DNA from: Vreelandella glaciei | GTDB lineage: Bacteria > Pseudomonadota > Gammaproteobacteria > Pseudomonadales > Halomonadaceae | Direction: 5' to 3' | Assembly (NCBI RefSeq): GCF_013415125.1 | Contig: NZ_JACCDE010000031.1 | Span: forward strand, 1 to 64,000 | DNA length: 64,000 bases | Shown here: positions 28,020 to 39,357 of the stretch, piece by piece | Layout: each line of letters opens with the position of its first letter | How positions within the stretch are numbered: the first letter of the stretch is position 1 | Made by a program: the position numbers and the translations under genes | Notes under the pieces: model-generated | The model's input: the letters and a program-made list of their open reading frames with translations, nothing else | Database searches by the model: none | What the model was told of the DNA's origin: nothing

Positions 28020-28634
28020 ATGCTTTGTATTGCTCGCTACTGGCGATGGCTTACCCTATTAGGCGTTGCCAGCCTACTCACGGGCTGTCTCGCCCTTCCC
28101 CAAACCGGCCTGTTTGCGTTTCGTTTGGCGGTGACCTCTCTGGGGGTCGAGGATGTTCGCATTGGCCCTTACAGCATTAATGCAGGGCTGGACACCAGTG
28201 ATCTAACCAGTCTGATTGCTTCCAGCCTTGGCGCCGGCAGCTTGCCTATACAAGCCACCATTGCCATGGGGCTGGGCTTACCTGCGGGTATGCCCCCAGT
28301 GAAAATGTCAGGCTTTCGCTGGGCGCTGGATATGCCTGGGGTTGATCCTGTAGAGGGTAACTATGAGCAGGATGTCACACTGACCTCCGGTGACGATGCC
28401 AATTTACGCCTACCGGTAGCCTTTGATGTCCTCGCCACCGACACCCAACGCATGGCCCCCATGCTCGAGCTTGCCAGCCAGTTGGCGTCCCAAGGCGAGC
28501 TTCCGCCCGGCAGCCAGCTGGCAATCACGCCAGGGGATCTGCGCGGTTTAGGTATGCGGTTACCTGCCGGTTTGTTGACGCCCACCATTCGCCTCAATGT
28601 AGGCGCGGATGGGCAGTTAGTACCCCAGCGCTGA
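28020..28634 (+). CDS. Putative lipoprotein of unknown function
   Basis: 204 residues. I do not recognise the family. The N-terminus is a lipoprotein signal (LTLLGVASLLTGC, Cys near 23) and the rest is a soluble, mostly beta-predicted domain with Leu/Gly/Pro-rich segments (SLIASSLGAGSLPIQATIAMGLGLPAGMP split around residues 60-90). A strong ribosome binding site (AAGGGGAG) precedes ATG 28020. It is flanked by the der terminator and the M48 protease gene, both plus strand, and has its own candidate promoter. Probably an envelope lipoprotein; no enzymatic motif is visible. The second half (VTLTSGDDANLRLPVAFDVLA) is reminiscent of LEA-type/immunoglobulin-like folds but this is only a guess. Confidence 0.75.
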   Translation: MLCIARYWRWLTLLGVASLLTGCLALPQTGLFAFRLAVTSLGVEDVRIGPYSINAGLDTSDLTSLIASSLGAGSLPIQATIAMGLGLPAGMPPVKMSGFRWALDMPGVDPVEGNYEQDVTLTSGDDANLRLPVAFDVLATDTQRMAPMLELASQLASQGELPPGSQLAITPGDLRGLGMRLPAGLLTPTIRLNVGADGQLVPQR

Positions 28635-28745
28635 GGGTTTATTTCTAGGAGCTTGCAGCCCACCGTCTGGTGCCTAGCATTGGGTCAGAGAAGGATGGTT
28701 AATTCAGCATCCATACTCACCCTCTAGGTGGGTTATGATGGGGGA

Positions 28746-28773
28746 TTGATTTACTGCTATCAGCGGTTATCTT
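28746..28773 (+). promoter_or_regulatory. Candidate promoter of the M48 protease gene
   Basis: TTGATT and TATCTT are separated by 16 bases, about 40 bp upstream of the start codon at 28813. Five of six and four to five of six matches respectively. Confidence 0.35.
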
Positions 28774-28812
28774 GTGTCCAAGAAACCCATTCGTCTATAA
28801 GGAAACCGTCCC

Positions 28813-29616
28813 ATGCGCTGGCTTCGCCCCCTTGCTATTACCGCGCTATGCGCCTCCATCGCCGCTTGCTCCACCTCGCCTACCGGACGCTCGCAACTGC
28901 TGTTGCTCTCCGATAGCGAACTCAATGAGATGGGCCGCCAGGCGTTCACTCAATATCAGCAGAAACTGCCTACCGCCGGCCAAGCCAGTCATCGCTATGT
29001 CCAGTGTATTGCCGATGCCATCGTGGCGGAGCTCCCCGCCCAGCAGCAACAGCTAGATTGGCAAATCCGCGTGTTTGAGTCCGAACAGCCCAACGCCTTC
29101 GCGCTTCCCGGCGGCTATATGGGCGTGAATACCGGTATGCTGGATATTGCTACAAATCAGGATCAGCTTGCTTCCGTTATCGGCCACGAAATTGGTCACG
29201 TACTGGCCAACCATGCCAATGAGCGTGCCTCAACCGAGAGCGCTACCTCGTTAGGCCTGTCGGTAATTTCCAGCACCTCGGGCATGCAGTCTGCCGGTGG
29301 CCAGCAACTCATGGGCGTGCTCGGCATGGGCGCACAGTATGGCATCGTACTGCCTTTTTCCCGGGCTCATGAGAGCGAAGCTGACGTGATTGGCCTGGAT
29401 CTTATGGCCCAAGCAGGTTTCAATCCCCGTGAGAGCGTGACCCTTTGGGAAAATATGCAGGCGGCCACAGGCGGCGGTGCGCCCCCCGAGTGGATGTCGA
29501 CTCACCCTGGCCAAGGCCAGCGCATTGAAGGCCTGCAAGCCAATATGGATCGTGCCCTGGCACGCTACGAACAAGCACGCAGCAATGGCCGCACCCCCAA
29601 CTGCCCACGCCCTTAA
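28813..29616 (+). CDS. M48-family zinc metalloprotease lipoprotein (LoiP/YggG-like)
   Basis: 267 residues with a lipoprotein signal (ITALCASIAAC, Cys near 19). The zinc motif HEIGH (about residues 124-128, VIGHEIGHVLANH) and the third ligand Glu in HESEADVIGLDLM (about 180) are intact. Members of this group, such as E. coli LoiP, are outer-membrane associated proteases involved in envelope quality control. RBS AAGGAAA. Followed after 17 bp by a small membrane protein gene, probably co-transcribed. Confidence 0.9.
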   Translation: MRWLRPLAITALCASIAACSTSPTGRSQLLLLSDSELNEMGRQAFTQYQQKLPTAGQASHRYVQCIADAIVAELPAQQQQLDWQIRVFESEQPNAFALPGGYMGVNTGMLDIATNQDQLASVIGHEIGHVLANHANERASTESATSLGLSVISSTSGMQSAGGQQLMGVLGMGAQYGIVLPFSRAHESEADVIGLDLMAQAGFNPRESVTLWENMQAATGGGAPPEWMSTHPGQGQRIEGLQANMDRALARYEQARSNGRTPNCPRP

Positions 29617-29633
29617 CGGCTCTTGAGGTTTAG

Positions 29634-29894
29634 ATGATCAAGTTAGGTTTACTGCTGCTAGTGCTGCCGCTGTTTGTACTAATGGGCGTCTATTTCTGGG
29701 AGCTCAACGACGTTCGCGCGTGCCAGCTTAATGGCGGCCATTGGGACTATATCGAGAGTGTCTGTACCGACACTCAGCAACCGTTCGTCTCCTGGCTGCA
29801 GCGCTCGCCGCTGTTAGTCAATGGCGGCATGCTGGTCTCAGTGGCGGGACTGGTAATGAGTATGGTGGGCTTGTACGTTAAACGCGCTAAGTGA
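29634..29894 (+). CDS. Small membrane protein of unknown function (86 residues)
   Basis: Two hydrophobic helices (about residues 3-22 and 59-80) enclose a periplasmic-type loop with two cysteines (ACQLNGGHWDYIESVC). It begins 17 bp after the M48 protease stop with TTGAGG upstream and ends before a strong terminator, so both genes appear to form a transcription unit. No family recognised. Confidence 0.75.
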   Translation: MIKLGLLLLVLPLFVLMGVYFWELNDVRACQLNGGHWDYIESVCTDTQQPFVSWLQRSPLLVNGGMLVSVAGLVMSMVGLYVKRAK

Positions 29895-29920
29895 AACGCT
29901 ATTAGCGGAGCGGCATCAAT

Positions 29921-29958
29921 AAAAGCGGGGGCGGATACTGTATCCGCCCCCGCTTTTT
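29921..29958. terminator. Bidirectional terminator between the small membrane protein gene and aroE
   Basis: A 14-bp perfect stem (AGCGGGGGCGGATA / TATCCGCCCCCGCT, loop CTG) flanked by AAA(A) and TTTTT serves both converging transcripts. Confidence 0.92.
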
Positions 29959-29980
29959 AAGTTGTGTTGGTTGGATTCGG

Positions 29981-32366
<2,386 letters not shown>

Positions 32367-32409
32367 GCTCTCTCCTCACGGCTAACAGGCCTTTAAGGGT
32401 TTTATCCTA

Positions 32410-33534
32410 TCATGGCCGCGGCAGCCGCACCCAGCCTCCCGCCTGCTGGGCGACCCAGCCTTCTAACTCCAGCATCAGTAGGCGCTGCTGGCAGTCGCTG
32501 ACCGTCACACCGGTGGCGTGTACCAAGAGATCAATGGGCGTTGGCGTAGCGGATAAAGACGCTAATAAGGAATCGGGCAATAGCTCTTGCGCGGGTGGTT
32601 TCTCCGCCGTCGCCGGTAAAGTTTGCTGCACGGTGTCTTCGGACAGGATAAACGCCTCCGCCCAGTGACCAAGATCGGCGATGATATCGTCGACGCTAAG
32701 GGCAAGGTGGGCACTGCCCTGACGCAGTAGTGCCAAGCAGCCGCGGGCCTGTACGTTGTGTAGCGAACCGGGCAGTACAAACAGTTCGCGATTTTGCTCT
32801 AAGGTGAGCCGCGCACTGACCAGCGAACCGCTTTTTTCGGTGGCTTCGACCACTAGGGTACCGAGCGAGAGGCCGGTAACGATCCGGTTGCGCCGCGGGA
32901 AAAACGCCGGGCGGGCCAGCGTACCTGGTGGATGTTCTGATAGCAGCAGGCCGCCGGGCAGGCGGCTAAGCTGCTCGTGGAGATCACGGTGGGAGGCGGG
33001 ATAGATCACATCTACACCACAGCCGAGTACGGCGATCGTGCGTCCGCCGGCATTTAGCGCTGCGCGTTGGGCAACGCCGTCAACCCCTAACGCCATGCCG
33101 CTGACCACGCACCAGCCGCGACGGGCTAGGTCGCGCGCGAAGGTTTGGGCGTTATGGGTGCCTTCGCCGGTGGGGCGACGAGTGCCTACCATGGCAAGCT
33201 TGGGGCCCTCCAGAGCGCCAAGATCACCCTGGGCCCAGAGCACCACGGGCGGGTCGGGCAACTCATTTAACAGTGCAGGCCAGGCGGGGTGGTCGCGATG
33301 CAGCACGTGGCGACTTGGGCCGCTTTGCTGCCACGCCTCGGTTTCATCGATTACTTTTTGCAACGGGCTGCGGGTGGGGTGCTCAAGCCACAGGCGCAAC
33401 TCGCTGGCAGCACGGCTCGGCAGTGCTGCCAGCCAGCCTTCCGGCCACTGCGGCTGACGAGCGATTAATTGCGCGATTCGCAGCGCGCCCATACCCGGCA
33501 ACGCATTGACCACCAACCACGCCTGGGCGTCCAT
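32410..33534 (-). CDS. dprA: DNA-processing protein DprA (Smf)
   Basis: 374 residues from ATG 33534 (MDAQAWLVVNALPGMGALR), which is preceded by a perfect AAAGGAGG; a longer ORF start is rejected. An N-terminal helical region, then the Rossmann-like ssDNA-binding domain with AMVGTRRPTGEGT (about 125), VVSGMALGVDGVAQRAAL (about 152-169), AVLGCGVDVIYPASH, PPGTLARPAFFPRRNRIVTGLS (about 215-236) and GSLVSARLTLEQNR. A C-terminal winged-helix (DprA_WH) closes the protein. DprA loads RecA on incoming ssDNA in natural transformation. Confidence 0.95.
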   Translation of the reverse strand: MDAQAWLVVNALPGMGALRIAQLIARQPQWPEGWLAALPSRAASELRLWLEHPTRSPLQKVIDETEAWQQSGPSRHVLHRDHPAWPALLNELPDPPVVLWAQGDLGALEGPKLAMVGTRRPTGEGTHNAQTFARDLARRGWCVVSGMALGVDGVAQRAALNAGGRTIAVLGCGVDVIYPASHRDLHEQLSRLPGGLLLSEHPPGTLARPAFFPRRNRIVTGLSLGTLVVEATEKSGSLVSARLTLEQNRELFVLPGSLHNVQARGCLALLRQGSAHLALSVDDIIADLGHWAEAFILSEDTVQQTLPATAEKPPAQELLPDSLLASLSATPTPIDLLVHATGVTVSDCQQRLLMLELEGWVAQQAGGWVRLPRP

Positions 33535-33568
33535 ATTTCCTCCTTTTAAAGTCTTTGTGTGCCGCCCG

Positions 33569-34414
33569 TTAGTTCGTCGCTGACGCAACCTCATCGCCCA
33601 CTTCCAGCACCCGCGATGCCTGCATTACCAGGGCGTAGCTGACGCGATCATAGGGCTTGAACACCATCACACTCCCCGCCTCTGTGCTGGGTAGTTGTAC
33701 TAGCTCCTGGGTACGTGGGTCGTTGATCAGCTCACCCTGCTGATTGACTCGCAGCACATGACCCGCCTGCAAACCATCCAGGGTGCCGAGATCCAGCGCA
33801 ACGATCTGAAAACGGCCAATAAAGCGCACGCCACCTGGCACAGCAATAACATGACCTGCGACGGCATTGAGCGGCGCGCGGGGCATAAACTCACGGCTCA
33901 GCTCGCGCTCCTCCAGCGGTAAAATAATATCGTTAACTCGCACTTCCTGATGAGAGCTAACGACTTCGAGCTGCGCAATCTCGCCTTCACTGCTGATGTG
34001 GCGAGCGATGCCAACGCTGATCAACTCTAAGCCCAGCGGCGTGCCATCCATCGCCAGGTAGGGTTCCGACTGCCGATAGATGCCCAGCTGACCATGGCGT
34101 GGCACATCACCACGCACGTATAGCCGGTCACCCGAGCCGCTGATCAAGCGGCGATCATCTCCCGCCACTACGTAAGCCAGTTCCTGCAACGCCTCGGCAT
34201 CATCGACAACGCGGTGTTCGCGTAAAAAGGCCTGGGCTTCCTCCAGGGCGATGGGCTCGATCGCTTCACGATGGGGCAATGTACGCACCTGCGGCGATAG
34301 TTTAATCACTGCCTGATCACGCTCCCAAGCGTCGGCATCGATACTCATCAGCATCACTGCACTCAGCAGCAAACCACTTAATGCCCCCCGATAGGGGTGT
34401 TGTTTTGCCGCCAT
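33569..34414 (-). CDS. LysM-family envelope protein homologue that lacks the LysM domain
   Basis: 281 residues from ATG 34414 (MAAKQHPYRGALSGLLLSA), preceded by GGGGAGAGCAGG. Signal peptide to about residue 30 (MSIDADA-W). In this chromosomal position between def and dprA, Pseudomonas and relatives encode a periplasmic protein with an N-terminal LysM (GDTLWDIA-type motif) followed by a long conserved region. Here the sequence passes from the signal peptide straight to the conserved region (DQAVIKLSPQVRTLP), so the peptidoglycan-binding LysM appears to be deleted. The rest is conserved in character: YVVAGDDRRLISGSGDRLYVRG, GQLGIYRQ, EFMPRAPL, GSVMVFKPYDRVSYALVM. Function unknown. Confidence 0.8.
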   Translation of the reverse strand: MAAKQHPYRGALSGLLLSAVMLMSIDADAWERDQAVIKLSPQVRTLPHREAIEPIALEEAQAFLREHRVVDDAEALQELAYVVAGDDRRLISGSGDRLYVRGDVPRHGQLGIYRQSEPYLAMDGTPLGLELISVGIARHISSEGEIAQLEVVSSHQEVRVNDIILPLEERELSREFMPRAPLNAVAGHVIAVPGGVRFIGRFQIVALDLGTLDGLQAGHVLRVNQQGELINDPRTQELVQLPSTEAGSVMVFKPYDRVSYALVMQASRVLEVGDEVASATN

Positions 34415-34637
34415 CCTGCTCTCCCCAATAAAATGCGTCACTCTTAGTTCCATGTCGAAACGCTGCATAAACGCAGTGATTGTGTTGATGCTGAAACCCT
34501 GCGCGTATCAGGCGCCCATGCCCAGAAACGTTGACAGCATGATATAGTGACCCATCATAAAGTACCTAGGTTAGAAGACGCCCGTCACTGCCTAGCTTGA
34601 CTTAATTTAGACTCAGCATAACGGTGATTGTAACGCC

Positions 34638-35150
34638 ATGGCCAAACTTCCTATTCTTGAATTCCCCGATGAGCGCCTGCGCACCAAGGCCGCTCCGGTG
34701 GAAACCGTCGACGATGAGGTACGCCAGCTCGTCGACGATATGCTGGAGACCATGTATGACGCCCGTGGTATCGGTCTAGCCGCGACCCAGATCGATGTCC
34801 ATCGCCGCGTAGTCGTCATGGACGTCAGCGACGATAACTCCCAGCCGCTGGTGCTCATCAACCCGCGCTATACACCCATTGGCGACGAGAAAGAGCTGCT
34901 TTCGGAGGGCTGCCTGTCGATTCCCGAGCACTACGCAGAAGTGCCGCGCTACCTCAAGGTGCAACTCAACGCGCTGGATCGTAATGGCGAGACCTATGAG
35001 TTAGAGGCAGAGGGTCTGCTGGCACACTGTATTCAGCACGAGTACGACCACCTTGAGGGCGTGCTGTTTGTTGACTACTTGTCGCCGCTAAAACGTGACC
35101 GTATCCGCAAGAAAATGCAGAAACGCCATAAGCAGATGCAGGACGCCTAA
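34638..35150 (+). CDS. def: Peptide deformylase
   Basis: 170 residues. Removes formyl groups from nascent proteins. All three motifs are intact: [10 protein letters not shown] (about 44-53), EGCLSIP (about 89-95, metal Cys) and [11 protein letters not shown] (about 130-140, metal His and catalytic Glu). First gene of def-fmt-rsmB and divergent from the LysM-family gene. Confidence 0.97.
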   Translation: MAKLPILEFPDERLRTKAAPVETVDDEVRQLVDDMLETMYDARGIGLAATQIDVHRRVVVMDVSDDNSQPLVLINPRYTPIGDEKELLSEGCLSIPEHYAEVPRYLKVQLNALDRNGETYELEAEGLLAHCIQHEYDHLEGVLFVDYLSPLKRDRIRKKMQKRHKQMQDA

Positions 35151-35185
35151 CACTTCTCTCATTCAAGCCAGGTAGCCCTCTTTAT

Positions 35186-36202
35186 ATGTCACGATTGCGC
35201 GTTGTTTTTGCTGGCACGCCTGAATTCGCCGCCTCTAGCCTTGCCGCGCTACTGGAAAGCCAGCACGAAGTGGTGGGGGTGTATACCCAACCCGACCGCC
35301 CTGCTGGTCGAGGCCGTAAGCTAACGCCCAGCCCGGTCAAACAGCTGGCTCTGGAACACAGCCTGGCTGTCTATCAACCCCAGACGCTAAAACAGCTCGA
35401 GGCTCAAGCAGAGCTGGCCGCGCTCAATGCCGACATTATGGTCGTTGTGGCCTACGGGCTGCTGCTTCCCCAGGCCGTATTGGATATACCGCGTTTAGGC
35501 TGCGTTAACGTTCACGCCTCGCTGCTGCCCCGTTGGCGCGGCGCTGCCCCTATTCAGCGGGCGATCGAAGCGGGCGATAGCGTATCGGGGGTGACCATCA
35601 TGCAGATGGATGCTGGCCTGGACACCGGCGCAATGCTTACAGAAGTGCGCACGCCGATTACTACACGCACCACCGGCGGCGATTTGCACGACCGTCTCGC
35701 CATTCAAGGTGCCAATGCGCTGATCAACACGCTGGATGCTCTCGCCAGCGGCACCGCGCATGCGACGCCTCAGCCCGAAGAGGGCGTGACCTATGCCGCC
35801 AAGCTGAGCAAAGCGGAAGCCGAGCTCGACTTTGACCAGCCCGCGCAGCAGCTAGCCAGCAAGATTCGCGCCTTTAACCCCTGGCCAGTGGCCTGGTGCG
35901 CGCTGGGCGATGATCGCCTACGTTTGCTAATGGCCAATGTAGAGGAAGGCGAGCATCCTCCCTGCGCCCCCGGCACGCTACTTGAGCATGGCGACGATCA
36001 CCTGCGCATTGCCTGCGGCACCGGCGGTCGCGACGTGCTGTGCGTGACCAATGCGCAGTTGCCCGGCGGAAAAGCCATGGCCGTGCGTGACTTACTGAAT
36101 GCACGACACGCGCGTCTGGCTACCGGCACACGGCTTGGCGCTCATCTTGACACTCGTCTTGGTAAACCAGCGGCTCAGGCCAGCGAAGGAGACACACCAT
36201 GA
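35186..36202 (+). CDS. fmt: Methionyl-tRNA formyltransferase
   Basis: 338 residues, somewhat longer than the E. coli enzyme (about 315) because of a C-terminal tail (HLDTRLGKPAAQASEGDTP). Catalytic region NVHASLLPRWRGAAPIQRAIEAGD (within residues 107-131) and the SLLPRWRG loop are intact, as is VVFAGTPEFAA at the N-terminus. Formylates initiator Met-tRNA, the substrate later deformylated through Def. Overlaps rsmB by 4 bp. Confidence 0.97.
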   Translation: MSRLRVVFAGTPEFAASSLAALLESQHEVVGVYTQPDRPAGRGRKLTPSPVKQLALEHSLAVYQPQTLKQLEAQAELAALNADIMVVVAYGLLLPQAVLDIPRLGCVNVHASLLPRWRGAAPIQRAIEAGDSVSGVTIMQMDAGLDTGAMLTEVRTPITTRTTGGDLHDRLAIQGANALINTLDALASGTAHATPQPEEGVTYAAKLSKAEAELDFDQPAQQLASKIRAFNPWPVAWCALGDDRLRLLMANVEEGEHPPCAPGTLLEHGDDHLRIACGTGGRDVLCVTNAQLPGGKAMAVRDLLNARHARLATGTRLGAHLDTRLGKPAAQASEGDTP

Positions 36203-37536
36203 GCCAAAAGCGCTCCCCTCAAAGTGGCGGCAGTGGCCAGGAAGTCCGCGCTGCGGCGGCTCGCGCGCTGGCCCCGATGCTCAGCGACCAAGGCTCACTG
36301 GCGGGGCTGGATGAGCACAGCGTGGTGGCTCGCGACCGCGGGCTGCTCAAGGAGCTCTGTTTTGGCACCTGCCGCCGTTTACCGCGTCTGGAAGCCTTAG
36401 CGGGCGTGCTGCTTAAGCAGCCTTTTAAAAAACGCGATAGCGATGTTCAGGCGCTGCTGCTACTGGGTATTTACCAACTGCTCTACATGCGCATTCCTGC
36501 CCACGCGGCGGTAGGTGAAACAGCAGGCGCTGCGCGCTTACTGAATAAGGAGTGGGCCACCCGCGTCTTAAATGGTTGCTTGCGGCGCCTACAGCGCGAA
36601 TCCGAGGCGCTCCAGGCCCAGGTAGACCGGGATGAGAGCGTAGCGCTGGAGCATCCGCCCTGGCTGCTTAACGCCTTGCGTCAGGCATGGCCAGAGCAGT
36701 GGCGCGATATTGTTGAAGCCAACAATCACGCTGGCCCTATGACGTTAAGGGTGAATCAGCGTTACAACGACCGTGAAGCCTATTTAGGTATGCTCACCGA
36801 ACAGGGGTTGAACGGCCACTTATGCCCCCATGCCCCAGACGCTATCACCCTGGAAACGCCCTGTGATGTCACCGCGCTGCCCGGCTTTGAAGAAGGCCAT
36901 GTTAGCGTTCAGGATGAGGCCGCCCAGCTTTCTGCCGCACTACTAGGCCCCGCGCTGGCACCGCGTCCAGGTGCCCGTGTGCTTGATGCCTGCTGCGCCC
37001 CAGGTGGTAAAACGGCCCACTTGCTCGAGCAGTTTGATATTGCGCTAACGGCTATCGATAGCGACAACCAGCGCCTGGCGCGGGTGGAGGACACCCTCAG
37101 CCGCCTCGGCGTTGAGGCGGTGCTTGAGCACGCCGATGCGACCGAGCGCGACTGGTGGAGCGGCACGCCGTTCGATGCCATTCTACTCGATGCCCCTTGC
37201 TCTGGCACCGGCGTTATCCGCCGCCACCCGGATATTAAAAAGTTGCGCCGTAAAGACGATATTCGCCCGCTGGCCAAGCTTCAACGCCAGCTGCTAGATA
37301 ACCTCTGGCCGATGCTACGCGAAGGCGGCACACTGCTTTACGCAACTTGCTCCGTACTGCCGGAAGAGAACAGCGAGCAGATTGAAGCGTTTCTCGCCCG
37401 CACCCCTGACGCCCATGTCACCACGCCTAACGACGTTGCCTGGGGCATTGCCAGCGGAGCAGGTCGTCAGCTGTTTCCGGCCCAGGGCAGTCACGATGGC
37501 TTTTTTTATGCCAGACTAGAAAAGCGCACTGCCTAG
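36199..37536 (+). CDS. rsmB: 16S rRNA (cytosine(967)-C5)-methyltransferase RsmB
   Basis: 445 residues: NusB-like N-terminal domain (about 12-145), then a Rossmann methyltransferase with GARVLDACCAPGGKTAHLLE (within residues 255-275), the DAPCSGTGVIRRHPDIK block (about 332-348) and the catalytic second Cys in YATCSVLPEEN (about 383-393). Start ATGA-overlaps fmt. Normal neighbours fmt and trkA on either side. Confidence 0.96.
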   Translation: MSQKRSPQSGGSGQEVRAAAARALAPMLSDQGSLAGLDEHSVVARDRGLLKELCFGTCRRLPRLEALAGVLLKQPFKKRDSDVQALLLLGIYQLLYMRIPAHAAVGETAGAARLLNKEWATRVLNGCLRRLQRESEALQAQVDRDESVALEHPPWLLNALRQAWPEQWRDIVEANNHAGPMTLRVNQRYNDREAYLGMLTEQGLNGHLCPHAPDAITLETPCDVTALPGFEEGHVSVQDEAAQLSAALLGPALAPRPGARVLDACCAPGGKTAHLLEQFDIALTAIDSDNQRLARVEDTLSRLGVEAVLEHADATERDWWSGTPFDAILLDAPCSGTGVIRRHPDIKKLRRKDDIRPLAKLQRQLLDNLWPMLREGGTLLYATCSVLPEENSEQIEAFLARTPDAHVTTPNDVAWGIASGAGRQLFPAQGSHDGFFYARLEKRTA

Positions 37537-37586
37537 GCGCCCACTGACGCCGGGGGCAGTGATTTCATGACAAGGAAGGAGATATT

Positions 37587-37793
37587 ATGAGTCATCATAC
37601 CTATAAGCACGTGGAACTGACCGGCTCTTCCGAGAAGGGCATTGAGGAAGCGGTACAGAACGCTCTGGCCAAGGCGTCGGAGACTATTAAGCACATGCGC
37701 TGGCTGGAAGTAATCGATACCCGTGGCCACATTGAAGACGGCCAAGTGGCCCACTGGCAGGTCACGGTTAAAGTCGGCTTTACGCTAGAATAA
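37587..37793 (+). CDS. Dodecin, flavin-binding storage protein
   Basis: 68 residues with the complete dodecin pattern: [22 protein letters not shown] at the N-terminus, [15 protein letters not shown] in the middle (flavin-stacking Trp near 36) and [12 protein letters not shown] at the end. Dodecins form hollow dodecamers that bind flavin pairs. Strong RBS (AAGGAAGGAGA). It interrupts the otherwise standard rsmB-trkA neighbourhood and has its own terminator, so it is probably expressed as a short unit or with rsmB. Confidence 0.93.
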   Translation: MSHHTYKHVELTGSSEKGIEEAVQNALAKASETIKHMRWLEVIDTRGHIEDGQVAHWQVTVKVGFTLE

Positions 37794-37809
37794 TCCTCAC
37801 CTGCTTTTC

Positions 37810-37845
37810 GACGGCGGCTGGTTTACACTGGCCGCCGTCTTTATT
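37810..37845 (+). terminator. Terminator after dodecin
   Basis: GACGGCGGC and GCCGCCGTC form a 9-bp stem with a 12-base loop, followed by TTTATT, 16 bp after the dodecin stop. Confidence 0.8.
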
Positions 37846-37931
37846 GCAGCGCATGATAGACCGTCCCGGTCTCAGGGTATGGTCTCAACAACATCGCGCG
37901 CTGGCGCTTTTAATGGAACCGATGCTCAGCA

Positions 37932-39305
37932 ATGAAAATCATCATTCTCGGCGCCGGCCAGGTCGGCGGCACACTGGCTGAACACCTCGCCCGCGAGGAG
38001 AACGACATTACGGTTGTGGACACCGACGCCAAAAAACTGCGCGACCTGCACACCAAGCTCGATATCCGCACCGTCACCGGGGCGGGCTCCTACCCCATTG
38101 TGCTGCGCCAGGCAGGCTGCGAAGACGCCGATATGTTGATCGCCGTCACCAACAGCGACGAGATCAATATGATCGCCTGCCAGGTCGCCCATACGCTGTT
38201 TCGCACCCCGACCAAAATTGCCCGGGTACGCGCCACGGCGTACTTAACCCGCAAAGGCCTGTTCGCCCATGAAGCGATCCCCATTGATGTGCTGATCAGC
38301 CCCGAGCAGGTGGTCACCGACCATGTGCGCCGCCTGATCGAGCACCCCGGTGCCCTGCAGGTACTTGAGTTTGCCGGTGGCCTGGTACAGCTGGTCGCGG
38401 TGAAAGCGTTCTACGGTGGCCCGCTGGTGGGTCAGGATTTGGCTTTTCTGCGCCGCCATATGCCCAACGTGGACACCCGCGTGGCGGCGATCTATCGCCG
38501 CAACCGACCGATTATTCCCCGTGGTGATACGGTCATCGAGGCTGACGACGAGGTGTTCTTCCTCGCTGCCCGCCGGGATATTCGCGCGGTGATGAGCGAG
38601 CTGCGCCGGGTCGAGCGGGATTTTCGCCGGGTGGTGATCGCCGGGGGTGGCAATATCGGTGAGCGGCTGGCGGAGCATTTGGAGCACAGCCATCAGGTCA
38701 AGATCATCGAGCACAGCCTGGAGCGCTGCACCACGCTATCGGAGCGGCTGGATCGCACCGTGGTGCTCCACGGCAGTGCCACCAGCAAGCGCTTGCTGGA
38801 AGAGGAGAATATCGAAGAGTGCGATATCTTCTGCGCGCTGACCAACGACGACGAGGTCAATATCATGTCGTCGCTGCTCGCCAAGCGCTTGGGCGCCAAG
38901 AAGGTGCTGACGCTGATTAACAACGCCGCCTATGTAGATTTAGTGCAGGGCGGCGAAATCGATATCGCTATTTCCCCCCAGCAGGCGACCATCGGCAGCC
39001 TGCTGACCCACGTGCGCCGGGGCGATATTGTCAACGTTCACTCGCTGCGCCGGGGCGCCGCCGAGGCCATTGAAGCCATCGCCCACGGCGATAAGCAGTC
39101 GTCTAAGGTGGTCGGCCGCACGATCCGCGAGATTGACCTGCCCGACGGCACCACCATCGGTGCGATTGTGCGCGGCAAGGAAGTCATCATCGCCCACGGC
39201 GAGGTGATGGTGGAGAGCGGCGACCACGTGATTCTATTCGTGATCGACAAGCGCCGCATTCGCGATGTGGAGCGCCTGTTCCAAGTCGGTTTAACGTTCT
39301 TTTGA
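37932..39305 (+). CDS. trkA: Trk potassium uptake system regulatory subunit TrkA
   Basis: 457 residues with two RCK modules. Each has a nucleotide-binding Rossmann domain ([18 protein letters not shown] near residue 3; [18 protein letters not shown] near 234) followed by an RCK_C domain (about 140-225 and 370-455). TrkA gates the TrkH/TrkG K+ channel according to NAD/ATP state. Only 52 bp separate it from trkH; potassium accumulation is a first response to osmotic upshift, fitting a halophile. Confidence 0.96.
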   Translation: MKIIILGAGQVGGTLAEHLAREENDITVVDTDAKKLRDLHTKLDIRTVTGAGSYPIVLRQAGCEDADMLIAVTNSDEINMIACQVAHTLFRTPTKIARVRATAYLTRKGLFAHEAIPIDVLISPEQVVTDHVRRLIEHPGALQVLEFAGGLVQLVAVKAFYGGPLVGQDLAFLRRHMPNVDTRVAAIYRRNRPIIPRGDTVIEADDEVFFLAARRDIRAVMSELRRVERDFRRVVIAGGGNIGERLAEHLEHSHQVKIIEHSLERCTTLSERLDRTVVLHGSATSKRLLEEENIEECDIFCALTNDDEVNIMSSLLAKRLGAKKVLTLINNAAYVDLVQGGEIDIAISPQQATIGSLLTHVRRGDIVNVHSLRRGAAEAIEAIAHGDKQSSKVVGRTIREIDLPDGTTIGAIVRGKEVIIAHGEVMVESGDHVILFVIDKRRIRDVERLFQVGLTFF

Positions 39306-39357
39306 TAACCTTCGAATCCTTGCCATTGGCTGCTAAAAACAGGAGCATGCGACAACC

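Noticed and set aside
34531..34563. Possible def promoter starting with a perfect TTGACA
   Set aside because: No acceptable -10 hexamer is found at 16-18 bases; the best candidate (TAAAGT) is 21 bases away.
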